Below are positions 51,066-58,914 of a stretch of 64,000 nt of DNA, piece by piece. This DNA comes from UBA9732 sp963606545 (GTDB lineage Bacteria; Spirochaetota; Spirochaetia; Sphaerochaetales; Sphaerochaetaceae), in NCBI GenBank assembly GCA_963606545.1, contig CAVCYP010000002.1:1-64000 (forward strand), in the 5' to 3' direction. Position numbers and translations under genes: made by a program. The notes below the pieces were generated by a model. It ran no database searches. It saw only the letters and a program-made list of their open reading frames with translations, and had not been told where the DNA came from. Each line of letters starts with the position of its first letter. Within the stretch, counting starts at the first letter, position 1.

Positions 51066-51088
51066 AAACAAAAAGGAACAAATGAAAA

Positions 51089-51844
51089 ATGGAACTAGGA
51101 ACTGTTACCAGAGCACTGGCAATTTTGGAAATACTGTCTAAAGTCAAGGATGCAAATCTTGAAACCTTGGCTCAGCAAACAAATCTTCCAAAAACAACTG
51201 CTCTGAGGCTTTTAACAACTCTTGTAGAAAACAAGTATGTTGTAAAGGACAATAACGACAGATATTACCTTTCCATGAAAATGTTTGCAGTAGGCTCAAG
51301 AGCCCTGAGTAATATTGATTTGATTGATATTTCAAGACCAATAGCCAGGGCTTTGAGTGAAAAGACGGGCGAGACCGTGCATATGGGAATTCTTGATGAT
51401 GACAAGGTTCTTTATATTTTAAAGCACGAAAGCAACTACACTATTAGAATGTATTCAAGGATTGGGAGAAGATGCCCCCTTCATTGTACAGCAATTGGGA
51501 AGTGCCTTTTGACCGACAAGGAAGAAAGCTTTTTAGATGAGTACATCAAAAGTGGTGCTTTTGTAAGCTATACCCCCAAGACCATTTCTACAAAAGCAGC
51601 CTTGGTTCAGGAACTTGAGAAAGTTAAGAACCTAGGCTATGCAGTAGACAATGAGGAACATGAACCTCAGATTATTTGCGTAGCAGCACCAGTTAGAGAC
51701 CATGAAGGCAACGTGGTTGCTGCTATTAGCGTTTCAACTCCAATCTTCAGATTGGATGAAAAAAAGTTTAACAATAACTGTAGCCTAGTTGTGGAGTATG
51801 CTAATAAAATATCGGACATACTGGGCAATCTAGGCCATTGTTAA
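51089..51844 (+). CDS. IclR-family transcriptional regulator (KdgR-like)
   Basis: 251 residues. N-terminal winged helix-turn-helix (TRALAILEILS, LETLAQQTNLPKTTALRLLTTL) and the effector domain of about 170 residues with IclR hallmarks RRCPLHCTAIGKCLLT and AAPVRDHEGNVVAAISVS. In pectin/uronate clusters, the IclR regulator KdgR responds to KDG. It probably represses the kdgK operon through the palindrome at 49070. SD AAGGAACAAATGAAAA is weak. It ends 14 nt from the convergent amino-acid binding protein gene. Confidence 0.9.
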   Translation: MELGTVTRALAILEILSKVKDANLETLAQQTNLPKTTALRLLTTLVENKYVVKDNNDRYYLSMKMFAVGSRALSNIDLIDISRPIARALSEKTGETVHMGILDDDKVLYILKHESNYTIRMYSRIGRRCPLHCTAIGKCLLTDKEESFLDEYIKSGAFVSYTPKTISTKAALVQELEKVKNLGYAVDNEEHEPQIICVAAPVRDHEGNVVAAISVSTPIFRLDEKKFNNNCSLVVEYANKISDILGNLGHC

Positions 51845-51858
51845 GAGCTAAGACTAGC

Positions 51859-52653
51859 TTATTTAGAAATATCGACACCAAAGTATTTTATTGATAAGGC
51901 ACTGATGGTTCCATCAGCAAGAAGCTCCTCTAGAGCTTGGTTTACTGCCGCTCTGAGGGTAGCTGCATCCTCTCCTTTTTGCATTGGGATGGCAACGCTG
52001 GTGCGCTCAGGGTCAAGGCAGGCAATCTTGATTGCGGCTTGTGGATGAACCTTCTTGTAGTCGTAATAGGTGACCTCTGCATTCAAGGTGGCATCTATTC
52101 TTCCAGTAAGCAGCAATTCAATAGTCTGTATTAAATCATCAACAGGAGTAACAGTAGCGCCATACTTTTCAGCGACTTGGGCATAGGTAGAAGAAATGGT
52201 ATTGGCGGTTTTTTTGCCCTTCAAGTCTTCCATGGAAGTGATGGAGGTGTTTTCTTCTTTAACTATTACTGCTGTGTTGTTATAGGCATAAGGAATTGAA
52301 AACTCGTATTTTTGTTGGCGTTCTGGTGTAATGTCAACGCCGTTTATCATTAGGTCGTAACGTCCAGACTCAAGGCCTGCTAGAAGTCCGTCCCATTCAC
52401 CTTCAATAAAGGTGGCTTTAACTCCTAGTTTAGCTGCTATGGCCTGGCCAATTTCAACGTCATAACCTACGAGATTGTCATTTTCATCGTGGTAGGTCCA
52501 AGGCTGCCAGGTCCCTTCCATTGCAATGGTGATTTCACCTTTTGCTTTAATTCTCTCCAACAGGTCACCACTTTGGGTTTCCTGAGTTCCGCCTGCGAAC
52601 AATATTGAGTTCGCAAGAATGAAGGCAAGCAGTACAAATGTAAGCTTTTTCAT
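51859..52653 (-). CDS. Polar amino-acid ABC transporter substrate-binding protein (SBP_bac_3)
   Basis: 264 residues. Signal peptide MKKLTFVLLAFILANSILFA without lipobox Cys, followed by GGTQETQSGD. The SBP_bac_3 fold is recognised by GEITIAMEGTWQPWTYHDENDNLVGYDVEIGQAIA, the LLAGLESGRYDLMINGVDITPERQQ stretch and the AVNQALEELLADGTISALSIKYFGVDIS end. It binds a polar or glutamine/cystine-like amino acid. It is the last gene of a three-gene operon in the order permease, ATPase, binding protein. SD AAAGGAG. Confidence 0.9.
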   Translation of the reverse strand: MKKLTFVLLAFILANSILFAGGTQETQSGDLLERIKAKGEITIAMEGTWQPWTYHDENDNLVGYDVEIGQAIAAKLGVKATFIEGEWDGLLAGLESGRYDLMINGVDITPERQQKYEFSIPYAYNNTAVIVKEENTSITSMEDLKGKKTANTISSTYAQVAEKYGATVTPVDDLIQTIELLLTGRIDATLNAEVTYYDYKKVHPQAAIKIACLDPERTSVAIPMQKGEDAATLRAAVNQALEELLADGTISALSIKYFGVDISK

Positions 52654-52695
52654 TTTTATCTCCTTTCCCGGTCAATAAATATCGGGATATAAAAG

Positions 52696-53430
52696 TTATT
52701 GCATGCGGGTGATGAACTCGCGGGTTCGGCTTTGGCGTGGGGCATTGAAGAGCTGGGCGGTGGGGCCCTCTTCTACAATTACGCCGTTTTCCATGAAGAT
52801 GGTTTTGGTGGCTACTTGGCGCGCGAAGGCCATTTCGTGGGTGACTATAAGCATGGTCATGCCTTCTTGGGCTAGGGTGCGCATGACGGAGAGGACTTCG
52901 CCAGTTAACTCTGGGTCTAGTGCGCTGGTGGGCTCGTCAAAGAAGATGACTTGTGGGTTGGTGGCTATGGCGCGGGCTATTGCTACGCGCTGTTGTTGGC
53001 CTCCGGATAGCTGAGATGGGTAGCTGTTGGCCCAGTCTAGCATGCCTACTTTGGTGAGCGTTTGGACGGCTATATCGTGGGCTTGGGCCTTTGGCATTTT
53101 GCGGGCGGTGACTAGTCCTTCCATGACATTTTCAATTGCTGTCATGTTGGCAAAGAGGTTAAAGCTTTGAAAAACAAAGCCAGTTTGCATTCTGAAGTGG
53201 AGGATTTCTTTTTTGGTGGCTTTTGCGGCGTCATAGATGTGGTCTTCAAAGCCTATGCTGCCTTGTTCTGCGCGTTCTAGGAAGGCTATGCATCTAAGTA
53301 GCGTGGTTTTGCCGGAGCCGCTTGGACCTAGGATTGCAATGACGTCTCCCTTTGAGACTTCAAGGTTTATGCCTTTTAGGACTTCTCTGGAGCCAAAGGC
53401 TTTGTGTAGGTTTTCAACTTTCAAAATCAT
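52696..53430 (-). CDS. Polar amino-acid ABC transporter ATPase (GlnQ-like)
   Basis: 244 residues. Walker A GPSGSGKTT, Q-loop FVFQSFNLFANM, signature LSGGQQQRVAIARAI, Walker B VIFFDEPTSALDPEL and His switch VTHEMAFAR are all intact. The family-typical IEEGP near the end (ENGVIVEEGP) identifies the polar amino-acid class. It couples ATP hydrolysis to import through the permease encoded just upstream. Gap to the permease gene is 9 nt. Confidence 0.94.
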   Translation of the reverse strand: MILKVENLHKAFGSREVLKGINLEVSKGDVIAILGPSGSGKTTLLRCIAFLERAEQGSIGFEDHIYDAAKATKKEILHFRMQTGFVFQSFNLFANMTAIENVMEGLVTARKMPKAQAHDIAVQTLTKVGMLDWANSYPSQLSGGQQQRVAIARAIATNPQVIFFDEPTSALDPELTGEVLSVMRTLAQEGMTMLIVTHEMAFARQVATKTIFMENGVIVEEGPTAQLFNAPRQSRTREFITRMQ

Positions 53431-53439
53431 TTTCAGCTC

Positions 53440-54114
53440 CTAGACTCTTTGTACGCCTTTTGCGTTGAGGCGTTTTTCTCCCCAAGCTTGGATTTTGGTG
53501 AGGACGGTGCACATCAGGAGGTATATAAGACCTACCTCAATGTACAGGGCAAGACCTTCATAGGTGCGGGCAACTATACGTTGAGTTTGCATAAACATTT
53601 CTGTAACGGTGATGTTTGCGGCAAGGCTGGTATCCTTTAGCATGCTGATTAACGAGTTAGAAAGGGTGGGAAAGGCGGTTCTTAGCGCTTGAGGTAAAAT
53701 TATGCGTTTGATGGCCTGTAACCAGCTTAACCCCACACATTCTGCGGCCTCAAGCTGTCCACGGGGCACTGATTCTATTGCAGCTCTTATTGTCTCGGCT
53801 GAATAGGCCCCCTCATTTAATGAGAAAACTATGATGGCGGCAGGGAAGGGATCTATTAGAATTCCAAGGTTTGGAAGGCCATAGAAGATTACAAAAAGCT
53901 GTACTAAAAGAGGAGTTCCTCTGACAACCCAAATGTAGAATCTAGCAAGGGTTTTCAAAACTGGGACTTTTGCAACTTGAATTAAAGCAGTAATGGTTGC
54001 AATTACAAGGGCTAAAGAGAAAGATATTATGGTCAGAGGGATTGTGTATAACAAACCCGGTTTTAGTATTTTCCAGAAGGAGTCAAGCATTAGTTGTAAA
54101 ACTGAACTGTCCAT
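53440..54114 (-). CDS. Polar amino-acid ABC transporter permease (GlnP/HisM type)
   Basis: 224 residues, four to five helices. The conserved EAA-like loop is ESVPRGQLEAAECVGLSWLQAIKRIILPQALR, with the SLNEGAYSAETIRAA motif preceding, typical of polar amino-acid permeases. It is first in the operon. Its start follows a terminator-like hairpin by about 12 nt, so a promoter is hard to place (see the separate entry). Confidence 0.92.
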   Translation of the reverse strand: MDSSVLQLMLDSFWKILKPGLLYTIPLTIISFSLALVIATITALIQVAKVPVLKTLARFYIWVVRGTPLLVQLFVIFYGLPNLGILIDPFPAAIIVFSLNEGAYSAETIRAAIESVPRGQLEAAECVGLSWLQAIKRIILPQALRTAFPTLSNSLISMLKDTSLAANITVTEMFMQTQRIVARTYEGLALYIEVGLIYLLMCTVLTKIQAWGEKRLNAKGVQRV

Positions 54115-54126
54115 AAAACCTCTTTA

Positions 54127-54158
54127 AAAAAAGAAGGCTGCATTTAAACTGTGCAGCC
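54127..54158 (-). terminator. Terminator-like hairpin before the amino-acid transporter operon
   Basis: On the minus strand GGCTGCA and TGCAGCC form a 7-bp stem with loop CAGTTTAAA, followed by TTCTTTTTTT. It would end the coiled-coil gene's transcript. Only 13 nt separate it from the permease ATG. Confidence 0.75.
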
Positions 54159-54183
54159 CCCATTTTTTGAATATATATTTGGA

Positions 54184-54555
54184 TTAGAGCTCAATGTCAG
54201 GCATTTCAACACTGTCAGTGCTTTCTGGCATTTCAATGTCACTCATGTCTCCAAGGTCAATTGCATCTCCACCAATTGAAGAGAACTGCTCAGCAGTCTC
54301 AAGATCATCAATGGTAAGGTCAAGGTTATCAAGACCAACATCATTGAGGCTTTCAAGGGAGCTCTCAATGCTCTTGCTGATGCGCTCTGTGTCTTCCTTG
54401 TAGTTATCTACATAAGCCTGAAGCTCTTCATTATGACTTGTAATGAGTTTGATGTCTCTTTTCAGACCTTCATTATCAGCCCTAAGCTTATTGATATAAG
54501 CAACTGCTTTTTTAACTCTTTCTTCAAGGAGAAGCATGTTCTCATAAACTGTCAT
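54184..54555 (-). CDS. Coiled-coil protein, ZapB-like candidate
   Basis: 123 residues. The first 80 are a predicted heptad coiled coil (ENMLLLEERVKKAVAYINKLRADNEGLKRDI), and the tail is acidic with DIEMPES repeats. Architecture and place behind infC-rpmI-rplT resemble small ZapB/YabA-like division or chromosome proteins, but no diagnostic residue exists. It begins 79 nt after the rplT stop with GGAGGATTGAATTT before the ATG, and a hairpin (54604-54627) separates it from rplT. Confidence 0.7.
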   Translation of the reverse strand: MTVYENMLLLEERVKKAVAYINKLRADNEGLKRDIKLITSHNEELQAYVDNYKEDTERISKSIESSLESLNDVGLDNLDLTIDDLETAEQFSSIGGDAIDLGDMSDIEMPESTDSVEMPDIEL

Positions 54556-54603
54556 AAATTCAATCCTCCGTTGAGGTTTTGCAAAACCTCTATTTATTCA
54601 AAG

Positions 54604-54627
54604 AAGCCTGCAACTTGATGCAGGCTT
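54604..54627 (-). terminator. Hairpin between rplT and the coiled-coil gene
   Basis: AAGCCTGCA and TGCAGGCTT form a 9-bp stem with loop ACTTGA (6 nt). Only a short U-poor tail (CTTTGAAT) follows on the minus strand, so it may be a weak terminator or an RNA-processing stem. Confidence 0.5.
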
Positions 54628-54634
54628 ACAATTG

Positions 54635-54994
54635 TCAGACGTTGAGTGCTTTCTTAGCTGTTGCAACCAAAGCGCTGAATGTTGCTTTGTCTTCAATAGC
54701 CATGTTAGAAAGAACCTTTCTGTTGATGTCAATGTTTGCCATCTTCAGTGCATGCATGAACTGGGAGTAGGTAAGACCTTCTTCTCTTACTGCAGCAGAG
54801 ATTCTAGCAATCCAGAGTTTTCTGAAATCTCTTTTCTTCTCTTTTCTGCCTCTGTAAGCATACTGTCCAGCTTTTGCGATTGCGTCCTTTGCAATGCGGT
54901 TATTGGTGCTTCTGCGACCATAGTAACCCTTTGCAAGGTTCAAAATCTTCTTTCGTCTGTCCTTGTGTTTGGTTCCGTCAACTGCTCTTGGCAT
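54635..54994 (-). CDS. rplT: Ribosomal protein L20
   Basis: 119 residues, usual length. Highly basic N-terminus with the family pattern [41 protein letters not shown], then [14 protein letters not shown] residues ([28 protein letters not shown]). An essential 50S assembly protein; in other bacteria L20 also represses its own operon by binding the mRNA. It lies 18 nt after rpmI. Confidence 0.97.
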   Translation of the reverse strand: MPRAVDGTKHKDRRKKILNLAKGYYGRRSTNNRIAKDAIAKAGQYAYRGRKEKKRDFRKLWIARISAAVREEGLTYSQFMHALKMANIDINRKVLSNMAIEDKATFSALVATAKKALNV

Positions 54995-55012
54995 AATTCA
55001 CACCCTCCTTAA

Positions 55013-55210
55013 TTAAGCATAAGGAAGCATTGTTCTAACTTTCTTTGCTTCCACTTCAGAGAGAATACCAGCAGCGCGAAGATTTCTCTTACGCTTGGTG
55101 GTCTTCTTGGTGAGAATATGGCGAAGACCCTGCTTTTTGAACATGACCTTGCCAGTCCCGGTGACCTTGTACCGCTTTGCTGCGGACTTTCTTGTTTTCA
55201 TCTTAGGCAT
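55013..55210 (-). CDS. rpmI: Ribosomal protein L35
   Basis: 65 residues beginning [22 protein letters not shown] and continuing with the [16 protein letters not shown] core, the L35 signature. The start at 55210 is preferred to an upstream in-frame ATG (55243) because the family always starts MPKMKT. Located between infC and rplT as in most bacteria. Confidence 0.96.
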   Translation of the reverse strand: MPKMKTRKSAAKRYKVTGTGKVMFKKQGLRHILTKKTTKRKRNLRAAGILSEVEAKKVRTMLPYA

Positions 55211-55289
55211 TTTTGTACCCCTTATAAGTGCCGTTAGGAACAAGACCCCCTAACAACTACTATTTAAACCTCCATACGGAGATTGTTAA

Positions 55290-55829
55290 CTAATTTTTCT
55301 TTGCTCCCTGTTTGGCTGGGCTAAGAAGCATTGACATGTTTCTGCCTTCCATAACTGGTTGCGTGTCCACATTATATAGTACTTCTTTTTCAGAAAGCAT
55401 TTCAAGTATCTTGTCCAGTACTTCTTTTCCAAGTTCTGTGTGGGCAAGCTCTCTGCCTCTGAATCTGATAGTAACCTTACATTTGTCGCCTTCAGCAAGG
55501 AATTCGCCAATGGCTTTGGACTTAACCTCAAGATCATGCTTATCAATCTTAGGTTGCATCCTAATTTCTCTCATTTTGATGATAGTCTGGTTCTTCTTGG
55601 CTTCTTTGAGCTTCTTCTGCTGTTCATATCTGAACTTTCCGTAGTCGATAATTTTGCAAACTGGTGGATCTGCGTTTGGAGAAATCTCCACAAGATCCAA
55701 ACCTGCTTCTTCTGCTAATGCCAAGGCATCAAAGAAGTTCATAACGCCTTTTTTCTGATTCTCTTCATCAATCAGGAATACTTCTTTTGCGCGTATTTGC
55801 CTGTTGATCCTAAGTTCTTTTGTAGCCAA
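55290..55829 (-). CDS. infC: Translation initiation factor IF-3 with a TTG start
   Basis: 179 residues. N-domain with RINRQIRAKEVFLIDEE and the PPVCKIIDYGKFRYEQQKK stretch; C-domain with EIRMQPKIDKHDLEVK and GRELAHTELG. IF-3 selects initiator tRNA and start codons. The first codon is TTG at 55829-55827, with GGAGAGGGAAGC before it; no in-frame ATG or ATT lies between it and an upstream stop at about 55855. Non-AUG starts on infC are known to allow IF-3 to limit its own synthesis (E. coli uses AUU). Heads the infC-rpmI-rplT operon. Confidence 0.93.
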   Translation of the reverse strand: MATKELRINRQIRAKEVFLIDEENQKKGVMNFFDALALAEEAGLDLVEISPNADPPVCKIIDYGKFRYEQQKKLKEAKKNQTIIKMREIRMQPKIDKHDLEVKSKAIGEFLAEGDKCKVTIRFRGRELAHTELGKEVLDKILEMLSEKEVLYNVDTQPVMEGRNMSMLLSPAKQGAKKN

Positions 55830-55933
55830 GCTTCCCTCTCCATCAAAACTTTTCTAATAGTTTTCTGGGCTTATAATTGTTATATAACTGTCCAGCGAAA
55901 AGAAATATATCATGAAAAGAATAAACAAACAAT

Positions 55934-55974
55934 AAAAAAAGGGCGTTTGTTTTCAGAATACGAAACAAACGCCC
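55934..55974 (-). terminator. Intrinsic terminator of fba
   Basis: On the minus strand GGGCGTTTGTTT and AAACAAACGCCC form a perfect 12-bp stem with a 10-nt loop, followed by TTTTTTT. It ends the aldolase transcript and lies after the tandem repeats. Confidence 0.92.
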
Positions 55975-55988
55975 TGTAAAATATCGGT

Positions 55989-56032
55989 TTAAGCCATCAG
56001 GTAGCTGTCAAGCAGCCATCAAGCAGCTATCA
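55989..56032 (-). repeat. 11-bp tandem repeat anchored on the fba stop codon
   Basis: Read on the minus strand from the stop: TGATAGCTGCT (56032-56022, starting with stop TGA), TGATGGCTGCT, TGACAGCTACC and TGATGGCTTAA (to 55989). An 11-bp period places TGA in all three frames. It lies between the gene and its terminator. Confidence 0.85.
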
Positions 56033-57022
56033 AGCCTTGCCAGCTGAGCCAAGAACGTCGCGGTTCTTGTGGGCATACATCTCTTTGAGAGCTGTACGTG
56101 CTGGTCCAAGATACTTTCTTGGGTCAAAGTATTCAGGATGCTCGTCAAAGACCTTTCTGATAGTACCAGTCATTGCAAGACGGCCATCGCTATCAATGTT
56201 AATCTTACAAACAGCGCTCTTTGCAGCCTGTCTGAGCTGTTCCTCAGGAATACCAACACTGTCCTTGAGCTTTCCGCCGTGCTCGTTGATCATCTTTACA
56301 TACTCCTGTGGGACAGAAGATGAGCCGTGGAGAACAATTGGGAAGCCTGGGAGCTTCTTTTCAATCTCTGCAAGAATGTCAAAACGGAGTGGAGGTGGGA
56401 TAAGAATGCCATCAGCATTGCGGGTGCACTGCTCTGGAGTAAACTTATTTGCACCGTGGCTTGTTCCAATGGAAATAGCGAGGGAATCAACGCCAGTCTT
56501 TGAAACAAAATCGATAACTTCAGATGGCTGTGTGTAGTGAGAAACTGCAGCTGAAACCTCATCCTCAATACCAGCAAGAACACCAAGCTCACCTTCAACT
56601 GTAACATCAAACTGGTGTGCGTACTCAACAACCTTCTTGGTAACAGCAATATTCTGCTCATAAGGAAGGCTTGAACCATCAATCATGACAGAAGAGAAGC
56701 CATTATCAATACACTCTTTGCAGGTCTCAAAGCTGTCACCGTGGTCAAGGTGGAGAACAATTGGAATATCGTAGCCAAGTTCATGGGCGTACTCTGTTGC
56801 ACCTCTTGCCATGTTTCTCAACAGATTAATGTTGGCATAGTCTCTTGCACCCTTTGAAACCTGAAGGATGACAGGTGACTTTGTCTCAACGCAAGCCATA
56901 ATGATGGCCTGAAGCTGTTCCATGTTGTTGAAATTATAAGCAGGAACGGCATAACCGCCCTTAACTGCTTTGGCAAACATTTCGCGGGTGTTTACCAGAC
57001 CCAATTCTTTATAAGAAGTCAT
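56030..57022 (-). CDS. fba: Fructose-bisphosphate aldolase, class II
   Basis: 330 residues. Zn-binding and catalytic features of the class II type are visible: AVPAYNFNNMEQLQAI, VLHLDHGDSFETC with the metal His and catalytic Asp, DGSSLPYEQN, GELGVLAGIEDE and SIGTSHGANKF with a metal His. The C-terminal KINIDSDGRLAMTG pattern is typical of the longer class IIB or archetypal bacterial type. It catalyses FBP to DHAP plus G3P in glycolysis, downstream of the phosphofructokinase at 32990. Promoter and terminator are both well defined. Strong codon bias suggests high expression. Confidence 0.96.
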   Translation of the reverse strand: MTSYKELGLVNTREMFAKAVKGGYAVPAYNFNNMEQLQAIIMACVETKSPVILQVSKGARDYANINLLRNMARGATEYAHELGYDIPIVLHLDHGDSFETCKECIDNGFSSVMIDGSSLPYEQNIAVTKKVVEYAHQFDVTVEGELGVLAGIEDEVSAAVSHYTQPSEVIDFVSKTGVDSLAISIGTSHGANKFTPEQCTRNADGILIPPPLRFDILAEIEKKLPGFPIVLHGSSSVPQEYVKMINEHGGKLKDSVGIPEEQLRQAAKSAVCKINIDSDGRLAMTGTIRKVFDEHPEYFDPRKYLGPARTALKEMYAHKNRDVLGSAGKA

Positions 57023-57044
57023 TTAGGTTATCTCCTATGTCTCA

Positions 57045-57074
57045 ATAATACCCACTAATATATCAGAGCGTCAA
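57045..57074 (-). promoter_or_regulatory. Promoter of fba
   Basis: On the minus strand TTGACG (57074-57069), 18-nt spacer, TATTAT (57050-57045), then a leader with AGGAGATAACC before the ATG. Confidence 0.72.
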
Positions 57075-57119
57075 GAAAACTACTGGACTTTGCTTTCCAT
57101 TGCCTCCATTGTCTAGCCA

Positions 57120-57155
57120 CAACTCCTTCTGCAACTCCTTCTGCAACTCATTGAC
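57120..57155 (+). repeat. 12-bp tandem repeat overlapping a promoter
   Basis: CAACTCCTTCTG at 57120-57131 and exactly again at 57132-57143; a third unit (CAACTCATTGAC, 57144-57155) is degenerate and contains the -35 hexamer of the next promoter. Confidence 0.8.
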
Positions 57156-57179
57156 TACAAGTCAGAAGATAGCTAAAGT
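57151..57179 (+). promoter_or_regulatory. Promoter of the 57187 gene, leaderless geometry
   Basis: TTGACT (57151-57156), 17-nt spacer, TAAAGT (57174-57179). Seven nt to the ATG at 57187, no ribosome site. The frame is open to 57100, but such a start would precede the promoter. Confidence 0.6.
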
Positions 57180-57186
57180 TTTTTCT

Positions 57187-58062
57187 ATGAAAAAGAAAGC
57201 CAAATGCGCGCTTATAATCCTCTCTACTCTGTTTTTGCTGATAGCTGCCTTCTTTGCCGTCTATTTTTTCTGCTTTGAGCGCTTTGCAGTGGTCTCGGAC
57301 CCCGCCTGGGGCTATCTTCTTCCTTCCTCTGAGCGCCTTTCTTTGCGCCTTGAGCTGGCCTTATCCGGCAAGCGACTAGTAATAGTCAACGCCACCGCCC
57401 AAGACCTCTCTGACGCCTCTTCCTTTACCCCGATGCTCCTTAGCCTTAACGCCCCAACGGTGCTTCTTGGTCCAATAGCCTCCCAATGTGCCATAGATTT
57501 TGACCTTGATGTATCCAGTCTGCTTGAAGCTTCTGTGGTCTATGGGATGTGGAAAAAGCAGTGCTCCTTGTTTGATGCCACCATAATCTCAGATGTTGAT
57601 GCTGGCTGGAAAGAAGCTTCCCAAACAATAGCGCAAACCTTAAAAACAATGGCTCAAAATGTGGGTGTAGTCTATGATTCTTTGGGGCCAAGCGCATATC
57701 AGGCCATTGAAACTGAAATTTCAGGCTCGTCTTTGCTCAGTTACTTGTACGACGGAGAGAGCCACCTTTACTACAGCAATACCCTTTCAGATATGAACCA
57801 GAAACAAGTGGTTTTGGCCCTCTGTCCGCATCTAAGTGGGTTTGAACAGTTCTTTTCAAGCGGAGTTTCTGGCGTAGGGGAAGAGGCAAATTCCGTCTCT
57901 TGGATAGTTGATTATAGGTATGCAAAAATTGTTCCAAAGCAGCAGCTTTACGGCATAGTGCTTCCCAACTTAAGTGGTTTGGCGCGCGCTCTTGTTGAAA
58001 GTGGAGCTTTGAAAAAATCGGGCCAGGTGTATAGTTTGGAATATAAGTATGAGGCTAAGTGA
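57187..58062 (+). CDS. Membrane-anchored protein of unknown function
   Basis: 291 residues. A basic start and one hydrophobic helix (about 7-32) anchor it, and the rest is probably extracytoplasmic. The body has alternating alpha/beta segments with phrases such as SGKRLVIVNATAQDL, GVVYDSLGPSAYQAI, QVVLALCPHLSGFEQFF and VSWIVDYRYA. These resemble the last part of periplasmic binding-protein or BMP-like folds (a small ligand-binding domain), but I cannot name a family. Likely leaderless. Its end overlaps the first codons of endonuclease III, so the two genes are coupled. Confidence 0.7.
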   Translation: MKKKAKCALIILSTLFLLIAAFFAVYFFCFERFAVVSDPAWGYLLPSSERLSLRLELALSGKRLVIVNATAQDLSDASSFTPMLLSLNAPTVLLGPIASQCAIDFDLDVSSLLEASVVYGMWKKQCSLFDATIISDVDAGWKEASQTIAQTLKTMAQNVGVVYDSLGPSAYQAIETEISGSSLLSYLYDGESHLYYSNTLSDMNQKQVVLALCPHLSGFEQFFSSGVSGVGEEANSVSWIVDYRYAKIVPKQQLYGIVLPNLSGLARALVESGALKKSGQVYSLEYKYEAK

Positions 58063-58069
58063 GGTGGCT

Positions 58070-58738
58070 ATGAAGCTGGATGAGGCTTACTTTGAGACAA
58101 TTTTTCATCAGTTTCAGGGCGTGCTGAAGAGTGTGGGCAAGACGCTTCCGGCCGTGTCGCTGGTGGCAGTTGAGCTGCAGGACCCTTATTATGTGCTGAT
58201 TTCTACCGTAATTTCGCTACGTACCAAGGACGACGTCACTATTAAAGCTTCTAGGCGGCTTTTTGAGGTAGCTTCCACGCCGCAGCAGATGCTACAGCTT
58301 CCGGTGGAGGAGATAGGTAAGCTTATTTATCCAGCTGGCTTCTATAAGCGTAAGGCTATACAGATAAAGGAAATATCGAAGATTCTGGTGGAGAAATATG
58401 ACGGGCAAGTTCCAAATAATGCCGAGGCTTTGATGGCGCTTCCTGGCGTAGGGCTTAAGACTACAAATCTTACTTTGAACCTAGGTTTTGGCATTGAAGC
58501 TATTTGTGTGGACTGCCACGTGCATCAGATTACTAACCGGCTGGGGTGGATTAAGACCAAGACTCCGGAGGAAAGCGAAAAAGCTTTAATGAGTATCATG
58601 CCCAAGCGCTTTTGGATTCCGCTAAACGAACTTCTGGTTTCCTATGGCCAAGAAATCTGTACCAGCGTGAGCCCAAAGTGCTCCATGTGCCCTCAATGTG
58701 CCAATTGCCCTAAGATTGGGGTTGCTCGTAACCGTTAA
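58070..58738 (+). CDS. nth: Endonuclease III
   Basis: 222 residues from the ATG at 58070, preferred because GAGGTG lies 5-6 nt before it; a longer start at 58049 overlaps the upstream gene further. HhH motif LPGVGLKTTN with catalytic Lys, catalytic Asp in CVDCHVHQ, and the four-Cys iron-sulfur loop with spacing C-x6-C-x2-C-x5-C near the C-terminus are all intact. Bifunctional glycosylase/AP lyase for oxidised pyrimidines. It complements the OGG1-like enzyme at 29957 for oxidised purines. Confidence 0.94.
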   Translation: MKLDEAYFETIFHQFQGVLKSVGKTLPAVSLVAVELQDPYYVLISTVISLRTKDDVTIKASRRLFEVASTPQQMLQLPVEEIGKLIYPAGFYKRKAIQIKEISKILVEKYDGQVPNNAEALMALPGVGLKTTNLTLNLGFGIEAICVDCHVHQITNRLGWIKTKTPEESEKALMSIMPKRFWIPLNELLVSYGQEICTSVSPKCSMCPQCANCPKIGVARNR

Positions 58739-58745
58739 AAACTAT

Positions 58746-58774
58746 TTGAAAAAATTCTATTTTCATTTTATTAT
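58746..58774 (+). promoter_or_regulatory. Promoter of the structured RNA and PBECR4-like gene
   Basis: TTGAAA (58746-58751), 17-nt spacer, TATTAT (58769-58774). Predicted start about 58781, directly before the structured region. Confidence 0.65.
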
Positions 58775-58780
58775 TACATT

Positions 58781-58900
58781 GTCGGATGTGAGACGTAAAA
58801 CTGCATCGAGTGATCGGGAAGGAGATCTAAAACCCTTCCAAGTATTTGTAGTGAAAACTACATGAAAAACTGAGGGATGGCTTTGACATCCCTTATTTTA
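58781..58900 (+). ncRNA. Candidate structured RNA ending in an intrinsic terminator
   Basis: About 120 nt with no reading frame. Hairpins in order: GGAAGG (58817-58822) with CCTTCC (58834-58839); TGTAGT-GAAA-ACTACA (58847-58862), a six-bp stem capped by a GNRA-type tetraloop; and AGGGATG-GCTTTGA-CATCCCT (58873-58893), followed by a weak T-rich tail (TATTTTAT). An alternative GATC/GATC pairing (58812-58815 with 58824-58827) would place GGGAAGGA in a loop. It matches no riboswitch or 6S, 4.5S or tmRNA pattern I know. It may be a small RNA, or the leader of the gene 15 nt downstream. Confidence 0.5.
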
Positions 58901-58914
58901 TCTCTTGAGGTTTG

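Noticed and set aside
58781..58900. Classical ToxI-type tandem-repeat antitoxin RNA
   Set aside because: The AAAAC motif recurs at unequal spacing (32, 25, 12 nt), so it is not a tandem repeat. The structural parallel with type III systems is kept only as a hypothesis.
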